64,000 nt of DNA, from positions 62,001 to 126,000 of the forward strand of contig NZ_BMSF01000008.1 in assembly GCF_014649015.1 (NCBI RefSeq), given 5' to 3'. The translations under genes and the position numbers were made by a program. Source of the stretch: Streptomyces narbonensis (lineage in GTDB: Bacteria; Actinomycetota; Actinomycetes; Streptomycetales; Streptomycetaceae). The notes beneath the pieces are model-generated. The model had not been told where the DNA came from. It saw only the letters and a program-made list of their open reading frames with translations, and did not search any database. The first letter of the stretch is position 1. Every line of letters starts with the position of its first letter. Shown here piece by piece: positions 34,497-42,802 of the stretch.

Positions 34497-34529
34497 GAGA
34501 ATCGCCGGTTAGCCTAACCGGCGATTCTC
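34497..34529. terminator. 16-bp inverted repeat after the relaxase gene
   Basis: GAGAATCGCCGGTTAG (34497-34512) and its complement (34514-34529) are separated by a single C. It may be the relaxase terminator, or an operator for the small gene that starts 42 bp further on. Confidence 0.55.
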
Positions 34530-34571
34530 CGGAGGATTGACCTTCCAATCCAAACCCGGAAGGAATCCCGC

Positions 34572-34952
34572 ATGCCCCAGCCCGAAGCCCGCCCCGAAAT
34601 CGTCGCCCTGCTCTGTGACGCGAACTTCAAGCTCTTCCTCGAAACCGGCACCTGGTCCCACCGGGACGGCCGCCCCTTCACCGAGGAGGAACGGTCTCTG
34701 GTCTTCCGGGCGACCCGAGCCGACCTCGAAGAGCTGAAGGCTCAGCACTCGCGCTACCTGGAGTACGTCCAGGCGTACGAGGAAGCACCCGAAGCAATCC
34801 AGCGATTCCTCGCCCCGTTCATGGAGCAGCTCGACGAGAAGAACCTCGGTAACGCCCATGCCCTCATGACGGAGGACGAGCGGACCGAATTCGACCGTCT
34901 GCTCGGCCTCATGATCGAACCTGCTCGCCCTTTTACCCCGTACGCCTTCTGA
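34572..34952 (+). CDS. Hypothetical helical protein
   Basis: A 126-residue, mostly acidic and helical protein beginning MPQPEARPEIVALLCDANFKLFLETG. The ATG follows AAGGAA with seven bases of spacing. No family is recognised. It is flanked by two inverted repeats with 16-bp arms (34497-34529 and 34970-35002), making it a discrete single-gene unit after mobC and the relaxase gene. Confidence 0.6.
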   Translation: MPQPEARPEIVALLCDANFKLFLETGTWSHRDGRPFTEEERSLVFRATRADLEELKAQHSRYLEYVQAYEEAPEAIQRFLAPFMEQLDEKNLGNAHALMTEDERTEFDRLLGLMIEPARPFTPYAF

Positions 34953-34969
34953 CAAGGGGGGAATGAAAG

Positions 34970-35002
34970 TGCCCGGCGGACGTTCTGAACGTCCGCCGGG
35001 CA
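34970..35002 (+). terminator. 16-bp inverted repeat after the hypothetical gene
   Basis: TGCCCGGCGGACGTTC (34970-34985) and its complement (34987-35002) around one T, starting 18 bp past the stop codon. Confidence 0.75.
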
Positions 35003-35180
35003 TCTGCCGTTCTGCCCGATCGCGCGCTGGCGCCCCTGCGGCCGCTCCCCCTCCACACACCGTGGCACGCACCGGTCGGCCGCCCATCCGATACTCCAAG
35101 GCATGGGCAAGGTGGAGGTTCTTCGGCCTCCACGCAGCCGGCGCGGATACCAGCTGCGGCAACAGCATGCTCGGTACGCA

Positions 35181-35432
35181 TCAGGGGCTGCCGGACTGCG
35201 AGATGCCGCGCGCAAGTTGGGTCACGATGTCCAAGACGCCCTGGCCGAACGCTGTCGGGGCAACCAGCACCCCGAAAACGAGCACAATGATCACGGTCGC
35301 CTTCTCATCTAATCGACTTCGGGCCTGCGTACGTCGCCGAAGGCGCAAGACGATGATGACGGCCAACAGGACCGCCATATTGATGGTCATGATCACGCTG
35401 CAAGCCCTCCTGGCTGGCCGTTCATCAGACAT
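35181..35432 (-). CDS. Small membrane protein
   Basis: An 83-residue protein with two hydrophobic segments (SVIMTINMAVLLAVIIVLRL and VIIVLVFGVLVAPTAFGQG) separated by a basic loop RRRTQARSRLDEKA. GGAAAGCGGAG precedes the ATG. The Mrr-type gene ends 30 bp upstream on the same strand, so the two may be cotranscribed. No family is recognised. Confidence 0.5.
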   Translation of the reverse strand: MSDERPARRACSVIMTINMAVLLAVIIVLRLRRRTQARSRLDEKATVIIVLVFGVLVAPTAFGQGVLDIVTQLARGISQSGSP

Positions 35433-35462
35433 CTCCGCTTTCCTGGATCACGTTCCGACGCA

Positions 35463-36155
35463 TCAGGACAGCGCTGAAGGGCGGCGTGATGGTGGGATGC
35501 GATCAAGCAGGTCCCACAAGGGCCGGGATCCCGAAGCCCACTCACTGAGCACGCGGCGGTCGACGAGGTGGATACGGTGCTGCTTACCCCATGGGATTGC
35601 TTTGGAGGAGAAGCGGCCGTTGGTGAGGACGACCGCGACGTCTGCCCCGTGGATCTGGCGTGCAGTGCCGTTGACCTGCTGCAGCACCCCGACACCTACA
35701 GCGGAGCCTTGGTCCCCGTCACGGCGGTGCTTGCACTGGATCGCCCAGACGCGACCGGCGGGGTCGACCGCGCGCACGTCGCACGCGTTGTCTCCGGCGC
35801 CACCCAGCTGCTCGGCCTCGCACCCGTCGCGGCGCATCAGGTCCCGCACGGCGAACTCGAACGCCCGGTGATCCAGTTCGTCGAGCTCAGCGATCCTCAG
35901 CCGCAGGGCTGCCGCGCGAACGCGTTCCCATTCCGCCCTCTGCTTGGCCCTCTGGTACCAGAAGACACCGATGGCCACGGCGACGACGGCCGCGAGGACG
36001 AGAACCCACCAGTGCGTGAGAAGCCACTGGACGACGGCGGCGATCAAGCCGATCACTGCCACGGCACCTAATACCAGAACGACCTGTTCGTCCTGCCTCT
36101 TGGAACGGCGGACTGGCCGACGCCGGGCAGTCCGCCGCACCGGGCGGCGGCTCAT
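35463..36155 (-). CDS. Membrane-anchored Mrr-type restriction endonuclease
   Basis: A 230-residue protein. A very basic N-terminus (RRPVRRTARRRPVRRSKR) precedes two membrane helices (VVLVLGAVAVIGLIAAVVQWLL and WWVLVLAAVVAVAIGVFWY). The cytoplasmic part is an Mrr-cat nuclease fold: LDHRAFEFAVRDLMRRDGC, then the catalytic GDNACDVRAV and WAIQCKHR (Asp ... Gln-x-Lys variant of PD-(D/E)xK). Type IV Mrr enzymes cut modified DNA; membrane tethering suggests action on DNA entering the cell (inference). Confidence 0.8.
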   Translation of the reverse strand: MSRRPVRRTARRRPVRRSKRQDEQVVLVLGAVAVIGLIAAVVQWLLTHWWVLVLAAVVAVAIGVFWYQRAKQRAEWERVRAAALRLRIAELDELDHRAFEFAVRDLMRRDGCEAEQLGGAGDNACDVRAVDPAGRVWAIQCKHRRDGDQGSAVGVGVLQQVNGTARQIHGADVAVVLTNGRFSSKAIPWGKQHRIHLVDRRVLSEWASGSRPLWDLLDRIPPSRRPSALS

Positions 36156-36534
36156 CGCGTTTCACCCGGCTGCATGGAGCCGGATAAGGCCGGCCCGCCG
36201 AGCAGTGGAGCCTTGAGTTCGCTCTCCGAAGCCCTGCGGCCCGACAGCACCACGCTGCTCTGCGGGCGCGACGGAACACCGCCCCGAGCGTGAGCCGCCA
36301 CCTGAACCGTCACGAAGGAACTCCCCCTCTGTCCTATCTCGCTGACATCCCCGCGCAGGTCGTATGACAGCACGCGCCACCGACAGTAGGTAAGGGCACG
36401 ATCACGCGAGGTGACTGGTTTTGGTCAGTAGCACCTGCCCGTCGCGCACCGGCGCATCCGGCGACCTGCGCAATTCACCGCTCGACCGAAGGTCTTCGGC
36501 CGTTTCGCAGCCTGGGGTGAAACGGTCCCGTCGA
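36156..36534. other. Gap between the Mrr gene and the island operon
   Basis: 379 bp with no supportable gene. It contains the upstream region of the Mrr gene and the 3' end of the leftward island operon. No strong hairpin was seen. Confidence 0.4.
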
Positions 36535-37560
36535 TCAATCCGCGATGCCGCCAGGACCGGGCCCGGCATCGCCCCCCTCTTCCTCAATGACGCGGGAGAT
36601 CTCCGGCCATGGAGCGAGCAACATGCCGAAGAGAGACCAGTAGTTGTAGACGGCGCGGACCATGGCGCTGACGCCCAGGCGGGCAACGTCTGGATCGATG
36701 GCGCCGATGACGCGCCTCGTGATTCCACCGGCGCCCCGAGCTGCGGGCGGAATTCCCGAGCCGAGAAGGAGCGTGGCGGTACGGATGGCGTCCAGCGTAG
36801 GTAGCGGCGCGATACGCGCGTAGCGGCCGTAAATCAGGGAGGGCCAGCTCTCCCGAGTGCGAGCCCAAGCAAGGCGCTCCAGTCCGGTGCCGAGGTCGAC
36901 GGCCAGACGGTGGGGGTGGGCGGTGTTCCACAGCAGGACTATGTCGCCAAGCGTGAGGTCGAGGTGCCGGAATCGCAGTGTGATGCCTTCGACCTGCCGT
37001 CGGCGCCATGGGGTGAGCGTGCCGTAGATGCTCAGGTGCCGTGCGTGGAAGCCAAGCTGGGAGAGGACGGTGAGCCAGCCGTCGAGGATGGCGCCGTACT
37101 CGTCCATGCTCTGTATGGGCTGGACCCGGGAGATGTTGACGAAGGACGTGAGAAAGCCGTCCTTCAACTGACCTGCGGCGTCCCGGTGGCCCGTGAAGCG
37201 GACGACCGGCTGGGGGATGAATCCGCTCCGGTAAGTTCCGAGTTGGCCGTCTTTGAGGAGCGGGTCGAGCGCCTGGACGGCGGAGATAGTCAGCTCGGTC
37301 TCGCGCCCCCAACGCAGAGGGAGGCAGACGTCGCGAGGGGCGCCGTCCCGCGCGAAGCCGAGCTCCAGGGAGTCGAGCAGCTCCCGCCACGTGGGCGGCC
37401 TGCGGGGCGGTCGGTAGGGAGTTCCGCGATGTGGGTGAGCGATCTCGATGTGAGGGCCGTCGACGGTGAACTCCCAGTGAGGGCCTAACGCGGCGCGCAG
37501 TACGTCAGGTATCCGCTGGGCCAGGTCGTCTCCGACGGAGCCGGTCGCGCGGGTCAGCAC
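36535..37560 (-). CDS. Alanyl-tRNA synthetase catalytic-core-like protein
   Basis: A 341-residue protein, far shorter than AlaRS (about 880). The best match to the class II synthetase core is motif 3: AVDLGTGLERLAWA, compare AlaRS 'VDTGMGLERIAAV'. It is preceded by LGDIVLLWN, as in AlaRS 'IEIWNIVF', and followed by LDAIRTATLLLGSGIPPAARGAGGITRRVIGAI, which lines up with the AlaRS segment between catalytic and tRNA-binding regions. Motif 2 is not clear, and no editing or C-Ala domain is present. It may aminoacylate or adenylate a small acceptor, or be a non-catalytic relative. The GTG overlaps the glycosyltransferase stop by seven bases. It is the last gene of the seven-gene operon. Confidence 0.6.
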   Translation of the reverse strand: MLTRATGSVGDDLAQRIPDVLRAALGPHWEFTVDGPHIEIAHPHRGTPYRPPRRPPTWRELLDSLELGFARDGAPRDVCLPLRWGRETELTISAVQALDPLLKDGQLGTYRSGFIPQPVVRFTGHRDAAGQLKDGFLTSFVNISRVQPIQSMDEYGAILDGWLTVLSQLGFHARHLSIYGTLTPWRRRQVEGITLRFRHLDLTLGDIVLLWNTAHPHRLAVDLGTGLERLAWARTRESWPSLIYGRYARIAPLPTLDAIRTATLLLGSGIPPAARGAGGITRRVIGAIDPDVARLGVSAMVRAVYNYWSLFGMLLAPWPEISRVIEEEGGDAGPGPGGIAD

Positions 37561-38576
37561 GACCGGGACGCCATCGCCAGGAAGTGCCGGGCGGGGTCGA
37601 AGCGGTGCTGGCCGATCTCCTGAACCTGCCGGTGGTCGAGGGTCTCCGCCTGCTCGATAGCGAGGGCGAGTCGCTGGGCCGCGGTCTCGTCGTCCTCGTC
37701 CGGGTCGACGACGGTGACGGCGCCCGTCTGGTCGCAGAGGGCCGCCTCGGCGCAGGTACCCGTGCGCCAGGTAAGCGCGGCCATGGGGGTGCCGGCGCGG
37801 AGGGACTCGCCGAAGACGGCGGCGCCGGCTTCCACGTACGTGCGGGCGTAGGTGTAGACGAATACGGCGGCGTCGCGGACGGCGGCCGTCTTGGCCGGCC
37901 CTCCGAGTTCACCGACCCACTCGACGTGGTCCGCGGTGAAGAGGCGGGCGTGGCTCTGGACGTAGTCGTGGTCGAAGACCGGGCCGACAATACGGATGCG
38001 GCGGCCGAGGATCTGGGCGGCGCGGACAGCCAGGTGAGGAGCCTTCTCGGCGTCGACGCGGCCGAGCCAGACGAGATCGCGTCCGGCGGTCGCCGGCGGT
38101 TCCTCTTCGTTAAGCCCGAGGTGTACGGCCAGCTCGGGGATCGGCCGGTGATCCGCGTACCGCTCGATCATCTCGGGCGAGTAGCAGTACAGCCGGGAGC
38201 GCCTGCCGTCGAAGGCGGTGGCGGTGTGCTGGAAGACCGGCGAGTGCTGGAACGTGGCGACGTCGCAGTCCAGCGCGTCCCAGGTGCGGGTCCAGGCGGG
38301 CAGCGAGGGGTACTCGTGCCCGACGACCAGGAGGTCGTACTTGGTGTCGCGGACGTCGCGCTCGACGAGCGATCCGGGGGTGATGTCCTCCAGGCGGACC
38401 GGCTTGCGGACCCAGTCGTTCTCCAGGTCCGCGAGCCAGCCCGGCCCGAGGAGGTGTACGTCGGCGCCTGCGGCCCGGGCGCCTACGGCGACCGCCCACA
38501 GCCATCGTTCGATCCCGCCGTAGCCGGCGGGCGGAAAGGCGTAGCTACCAGGGAAATCGCAGACGCCGACGAGCAC
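37554..38576 (-). CDS. GT4-like glycosyltransferase
   Basis: A 340-residue GT-B-type protein. The N-terminal Rossmann half has the acceptor-side glycine-rich loop FPPAGYGGIERWLWAVAVG. The C-terminal half has DLVWLGRVDAEKAPHLAVRAAQILGRRIRIVGPV (nucleotide-sugar binding) and VYTYARTYVEAGAAVFGESLRAGTPMAAL, the E-x7-E-like donor motif of GT4 enzymes. It presumably transfers a sugar from a nucleotide donor. The GTG lies one base after the seryl-tRNA synthetase-like stop. Neighbouring kinases, phosphatase and synthetases suggest that its acceptor is a small molecule. Confidence 0.8.
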   Translation of the reverse strand: MLVGVCDFPGSYAFPPAGYGGIERWLWAVAVGARAAGADVHLLGPGWLADLENDWVRKPVRLEDITPGSLVERDVRDTKYDLLVVGHEYPSLPAWTRTWDALDCDVATFQHSPVFQHTATAFDGRRSRLYCYSPEMIERYADHRPIPELAVHLGLNEEEPPATAGRDLVWLGRVDAEKAPHLAVRAAQILGRRIRIVGPVFDHDYVQSHARLFTADHVEWVGELGGPAKTAAVRDAAVFVYTYARTYVEAGAAVFGESLRAGTPMAALTWRTGTCAEAALCDQTGAVTVVDPDEDDETAAQRLALAIEQAETLDHRQVQEIGQHRFDPARHFLAMASRSC

Positions 38577-38577
38577 G

Positions 38578-39870
38578 TTATGCCTCCGGTGTTCCGTCCG
38601 CCTTGATCCGGCGGAAGCCGAGGTACGGAAAAAGGGATTCGGGCAGGACGAGCGAGCCGTCCTCCTGCTGGCACTGTTCGAGGAGCGCGGCCAGCGTGCG
38701 GCCGACAGGCAGGCCGGAGCCGTTGAGGGTGGCGACGAGCTTGGGCTTGCCGTCCTCACCTCGGGTCCGGATGTTCGCCCGGCGGGCCTGGAAGGTGCCG
38801 AAGTTGGAGACCGAGGAGATCTCCCGGTACGTGTTCTGGCTCGGGATCCAGACCTCGATGTCGTACGTGAGCTGGGCGGAGAAGCCCGTGTCGCCGGCGG
38901 GCAGCTTGATGACCCGGTAGGCGAGGCCGAGCTCCTTGAGGCACGCCTCGGCGTGGCCGACCATCGTCTCCAGCTCGGCGTCCGCCGTCTCCGGGTCGAC
39001 GATCTTGACCATCTCGACCTTGGCGAACTGGTGCTGGCGGATCAGACCGCGGGTGTCCCGGCCGTACGAGCCGGCCTCGGAGCGGAAGCACGGGGTGTGG
39101 GCGGTCATGGCCAGCGGCAGCTCGGCCGGCGGGATGATCTCGTCGGCGTAGAGGTTGGTCAGCGGGACCTCGGCCGTCGGGATGAGGAAGAGCTCACGGT
39201 CGGCGACGCCGGTCTTGAACAGATCCTCCTCGAACTTCGGCAGCTGACCGGTACCGGTCATGGTCTTGCGGGTGACCAGGTAGGGGACCGCGTACTCGGT
39301 GTATCCGTGGCGGCGGGTGTGGATGTCGAGGAAGAGCGTGGCCAGCGCCCGCTCCAGGGCGGCGCCGGCGCCGCGCGAGACCGCGAAGCGCGGCCCGGAC
39401 AGCTTGGTCGCCCTGCCGAAGTCGAGGAGGCCGGTGGCCTCGCCAAGATCGACATGGTCCTTCGGCTCGAACGCGAAGGCGGGAGGAGTGCCGACGCGCC
39501 GGATCTCGACAGCGAACTCCTCGGAGTCGCCGTCGGGGGCCGAGTCGTCCGGCAGGTTCGGGATGCTCAGGAGCAGGTCGCGCAGCTGGCTCTCGATCCC
39601 TTCCTGGCCGGCCTCGATCTCGCGGATCTGGTCCTTCAGCTCGCGGGCGCGCTCCTTGAGCTTGCTGATGTCGCCGCCCTGCTTGGCCGTCTGCTGGACC
39701 TCGCTCGCCACTCGCTTGGACTCTGCCCGCAGCTCGTCGGCCGAGCGGATGTTCTGGTTCCGGCGAGACTGGAGGGACTCCAGCTCGGACAGGTCCAGGG
39801 AGTAACCGCGACGAGCGAGCCGACGAACCGCGTCGGCACCCATGTCGATCAGGGCGCGGGCATCATGCAT
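38578..39870 (-). CDS. Seryl-tRNA synthetase (accessory copy)
   Basis: A 430-residue, apparently complete SerRS. The N-terminal coiled-coil tRNA arm spans about residues 30-105 (LQSRRNQNIRSADELRAESKRVASEVQQ ... LKERARELKDQIREIEAGQEGIESQLRDLLLSIPNLP). Motif 2 is CFRSEAGSYGRDTRGLIRQHQFAKVEMVKI and motif 3 is NGSGLPVGRTLAALLEQCQ. Both are intact, so it should make seryl-adenylate. Its position in a mobile-element operon, with a phosphatase and a glycosyltransferase, marks it as a specialised copy: either a resistant SerRS or a supplier of Ser-tRNA for biosynthesis. The ATG overlaps the preceding gene by eight bases. Confidence 0.93.
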   Translation of the reverse strand: MHDARALIDMGADAVRRLARRGYSLDLSELESLQSRRNQNIRSADELRAESKRVASEVQQTAKQGGDISKLKERARELKDQIREIEAGQEGIESQLRDLLLSIPNLPDDSAPDGDSEEFAVEIRRVGTPPAFAFEPKDHVDLGEATGLLDFGRATKLSGPRFAVSRGAGAALERALATLFLDIHTRRHGYTEYAVPYLVTRKTMTGTGQLPKFEEDLFKTGVADRELFLIPTAEVPLTNLYADEIIPPAELPLAMTAHTPCFRSEAGSYGRDTRGLIRQHQFAKVEMVKIVDPETADAELETMVGHAEACLKELGLAYRVIKLPAGDTGFSAQLTYDIEVWIPSQNTYREISSVSNFGTFQARRANIRTRGEDGKPKLVATLNGSGLPVGRTLAALLEQCQQEDGSLVLPESLFPYLGFRRIKADGTPEA

Positions 39871-40579
39871 GAGGAAGATCCTTCTGATCCTGCGAGTGGG
39901 ATGGGGATACGGAATCGACGGTAGCAACCGCCGAGCCGTCCCCGTTCCGGAATATCCCCCAGTCACCGATGCCGCCGGTGCGGTCCTGAACGCCAGTTTC
40001 AAGATCGTTCATCAGGGTTGCGATGAATTCCGGCAGCTCCATGTCCGGGATCGTGAAGGGCTCGACGTACGGCGCCTCCGGAAAGAACAGGGGCATGGCC
40101 TCGCCGGGATCCCGGTCTCGGTGCCACAGGAGCACCGAGACCAGCAGCCCGTGGGCCACCAGGACGCGTGGACCGGGATGCTCCAGGGCCGCGAGCACCC
40201 CGGTGAGCATCCTGCGGATGCCCTCACGCTGCGACTCGCTCCCGCCGGGCGGGCGCTCGTGGGTGCCGTGTCCGTCGAGCCAGACGGCGTACTCCAGGAA
40301 TGGTTTTCCCTCGAATTCCCCGTAGTCGAGTTCGTTCAGCCGAGGATCGATGATCAGTTCCGGCCCGGGGACACCCATCAGCAGGTTGGCAGTCTGCTGG
40401 GCGCGGAGGAATTCGCTGGCCAGCCACGTTTTCACGCTGTGGAGGGGCACGCTGCTCCATCCCTTGTTCAGCGACCGGCGGCCTTCATCGCTCAGGCGGA
40501 TGGGCTTGGTCGGATCGCCGTTGACGAGATAGCGCCGGCTGTAGTTCGTCTGTCCGTGGCGGAGGACGTACGTCGTCAT
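39863..40579 (-). CDS. Histidine phosphatase-family protein
   Basis: A 238-residue phosphoglycerate-mutase-like enzyme. The phospho-His motif is VLRHGQTNYS (Arg-His-Gly, residues about 6-8), with YLVNGDPTKPIRLSDEGRR. The acid residue lies in LNELDYGEFEGKPF and the second His in RVLVAHGLLVS. All catalytic residues are present. ATG 40579 overlaps the upstream kinase stop (ATGA); an in-frame GTG 33 bases earlier is less likely. It probably removes phosphate from a pathway intermediate. Confidence 0.85.
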   Translation of the reverse strand: MTTYVLRHGQTNYSRRYLVNGDPTKPIRLSDEGRRSLNKGWSSVPLHSVKTWLASEFLRAQQTANLLMGVPGPELIIDPRLNELDYGEFEGKPFLEYAVWLDGHGTHERPPGGSESQREGIRRMLTGVLAALEHPGPRVLVAHGLLVSVLLWHRDRDPGEAMPLFFPEAPYVEPFTIPDMELPEFIATLMNDLETGVQDRTGGIGDWGIFRNGDGSAVATVDSVSPSHSQDQKDLPHA

Positions 40580-41502
40580 GAGCGGCTCCTTGGGGTCGGC
40601 GCCGACAGCCATGCGAGGACGTCGGCCATCCTCGGCGCGCGCGGATCACCGGTGTCGAGGTAGAAGAGCAGGCCGTCCAGGGCCAGGGCCCTGCACCATG
40701 GCGCCAGGACGGGCACGGGGATACGGGAGACCCGGGCCGCTGCGGCCAAGCGAGCGTCTGTGCCGTGTCCGAGGTCGTAGTACACGGTCCAGAAAGCCCA
40801 GTCGAAGGCCGCGTCGCCCACCATCGGGAGGGGATCGATAAGGCGGGGGTGGCCCAGCCAGTCGAAGAGCACGTTCTCGCGGTAGAGATCCGCGTGCAGG
40901 ACGGTGGACCGAGCGGAGTCCTCCTCCAGGGCCACGAGGGACGGGAGGGCCGCGTCCACATGCCCCTGCCACGGGCCGACGTCGACCGATTCCAGTCGGC
41001 GCCGCACCCGGGGGCGTACCTCCTGGTGGAGGTACGCGGTCAGGGAAGGAAGCTCACGCAGCCGGCGCCGACGGCGGCCGAAGGTGTGGAGGCCCTGGAG
41101 GGCGGCGGCCACGGTAGGAAGCTCGCGAGGCGGTCGCTCACCACCACCGGGCCGGCCTCCGACCATCTCCAGGGCCGCCACGGCCAGGTCATCCGCCGCC
41201 TCGACGACGCCCGCCGTCGGCCCACCCGCCCACAGGCGTAAGGCGGTGACCTCGTTGCGGAAACGGGTTGGGTCGGCCCACGCCTTGAGAAGCAGCGGAC
41301 GCCCGTCGAAGGTTCCGGCCGTGACGACCACCGAGGCATGTCCGGCGTCGTGGTACGCCCCGAGCGTGAGCTTCCAGCGCTCCGCCGCGCGCTCCATCAG
41401 CGTGGGCACGGCGTCGAGCCAGCCGGAGACTCCCGGGCCGTAGTGCGTGACCAGGCGCCGTCGGCATTCCTCGGAGACCTCGCCGAGCGTCCGCTCCTCC
41501 AT
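40576..41502 (-). CDS. APH(6)-like phosphotransferase
   Basis: A 308-residue protein of the aminoglycoside/hydroxyurea phosphotransferase group. The N-lobe has the Lys strand RPLLLKAWADPTRFRNEVTALRLW. The catalytic loop is VLHADLYRENVLFDW (HxDxxxxN) and the metal-binding Asp is in RLIDPLPMVGDAAFDWAFW. These kinases phosphorylate hydroxyls of antibiotics such as streptomycin or of small metabolites, so it may act in self-protection or biosynthesis. The ATG overlaps the SAM synthetase stop by one base. Confidence 0.82.
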   Translation of the reverse strand: MEERTLGEVSEECRRRLVTHYGPGVSGWLDAVPTLMERAAERWKLTLGAYHDAGHASVVVTAGTFDGRPLLLKAWADPTRFRNEVTALRLWAGGPTAGVVEAADDLAVAALEMVGGRPGGGERPPRELPTVAAALQGLHTFGRRRRRLRELPSLTAYLHQEVRPRVRRRLESVDVGPWQGHVDAALPSLVALEEDSARSTVLHADLYRENVLFDWLGHPRLIDPLPMVGDAAFDWAFWTVYYDLGHGTDARLAAAARVSRIPVPVLAPWCRALALDGLLFYLDTGDPRAPRMADVLAWLSAPTPRSRS

Positions 41503-42752
41503 CAGCTCAGCACGATCCCGTTAGAGACCAGCTCGTCGGTCAGCGCCGGGAACTCGGCCATGGCCTCCGCCACCAGTGCCTGCACCTTGTCCACCTCGGC
41601 GTCCGGGGAGGACAGACGGACGAGGACGCGCCACGGCTGGTCGAGACGCTGCCCGGTCGTGCTCACCAGGTGAACCTCGGCGTGGCCGTCCGTCGCCTCG
41701 TGAAGCCGCTGGGCGAGCCGGCGGGCGGCGATGTTGTAGAGCTTGCCGACGTGGTAGACGGGGTTCTTGCCGTTGGCGCCCTCCAGATTCATCGGCCGCA
41801 GGGGCGTGATGAGGCCGTTCACGCGGTTGCCGCGCCCGACGACGCCCTCGTCGCCCGACTCGATCGAGCTGCCGGTGTAGGTGAGGTACAGCTCGTCCTT
41901 TTCCGGCACGTCACGAGCGTTGAGCCGGAACCGCGTCTCGGCGCCGGGCAGCCGGAGGCCGGCCAGCCGGTGGCACTCGGCAAGGACGCTCTCGGTGTTC
42001 CGCACGTACTCCGCGCGGCTGGCGACGAGCCGCGACTTCTGGGGGACGCAGAGGACGACGTCCGCCTGCTCGCCGTCCCAGTAGCCCATGAGCTTCACGT
42101 CCGATCCGCACCACGCGTGCGAGAGGGTGAAGTCACTCTCCCCGGAGAAGTGGTCGACCAGCTCGCGCACGAACGACTCGAAGACGTTCTCCGGCGCCCA
42201 GCCCGTTCCCAACGACGTGTCGTTGGACAGTCGCACCCGCCGCTCCCGCAGGTCCTCGATCGACCGCGGGTTGAACCACCGCGTCCGGTCGGGCACCTCG
42301 TCGCCCGTGAGGACGGCACCGGGGCTGGAGTTGCTGGTGATGTTGAAGGTGATGTCCAGGTGGTCCGAGACCTCGGGAAGCCGGCGGGCGAAGAACGCCC
42401 GCACCTCGGCCTCCACGATCTCCTCCACGGGGATCCGCTCGCCGCCGCACATGGGCGCGGCACGCCCGTTGACGAGAACCCTGACCGGGTCGGTCATCCG
42501 GCCTGCGCCGTAGCGGACCTCGCTCGCGCCGCCGAGGAGGGCGAGCTTGTCGAAGTTGTGGTGCAGCACCGCGCCGAAGCGCTCGACGGTGTAGCGGCTG
42601 TACGCGCGGGACAGCCGCTCGGCGAGGTGGTCGGCGAGGGTGTCGGGGTGGCCGAGGCCCTTGCGCTCGACGATGGTCGTGGCCGGCGGGTGGGCCACTC
42701 CGATGTCGACCACGAGGTGGGTGTTGCCGAGGATCGTGCTCGTTCGGGACAT
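41502..42752 (-). CDS. Archaeal-type S-adenosylmethionine synthetase
   Basis: A 416-residue enzyme that makes AdoMet from ATP and methionine. It belongs to the archaeal MAT family, which is unrelated at sequence level to bacterial MetK. Signature segments are VERKGLGHPDTLADHLAERLSRAY, VRYGAGRMTDPVRVLVNGRA, NITSNSSPG and EGVVGRGNRVNGLITPLRPMNLEGANGKNPVYHVGKLYN. Some family members have been linked to AdoMet analogue or specialised metabolism. GAGGGATCC precedes the ATG. No methyltransferase gene is seen in the island, so the AdoMet may serve another role. Confidence 0.9.
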   Translation of the reverse strand: MSRTSTILGNTHLVVDIGVAHPPATTIVERKGLGHPDTLADHLAERLSRAYSRYTVERFGAVLHHNFDKLALLGGASEVRYGAGRMTDPVRVLVNGRAAPMCGGERIPVEEIVEAEVRAFFARRLPEVSDHLDITFNITSNSSPGAVLTGDEVPDRTRWFNPRSIEDLRERRVRLSNDTSLGTGWAPENVFESFVRELVDHFSGESDFTLSHAWCGSDVKLMGYWDGEQADVVLCVPQKSRLVASRAEYVRNTESVLAECHRLAGLRLPGAETRFRLNARDVPEKDELYLTYTGSSIESGDEGVVGRGNRVNGLITPLRPMNLEGANGKNPVYHVGKLYNIAARRLAQRLHEATDGHAEVHLVSTTGQRLDQPWRVLVRLSSPDAEVDKVQALVAEAMAEFPALTDELVSNGIVLS

Positions 42753-42802
42753 CAGGATCCCTCGTTTCGGGTCGGAAGATGACGGAGCACTGCGAAGGCG
42801 TG

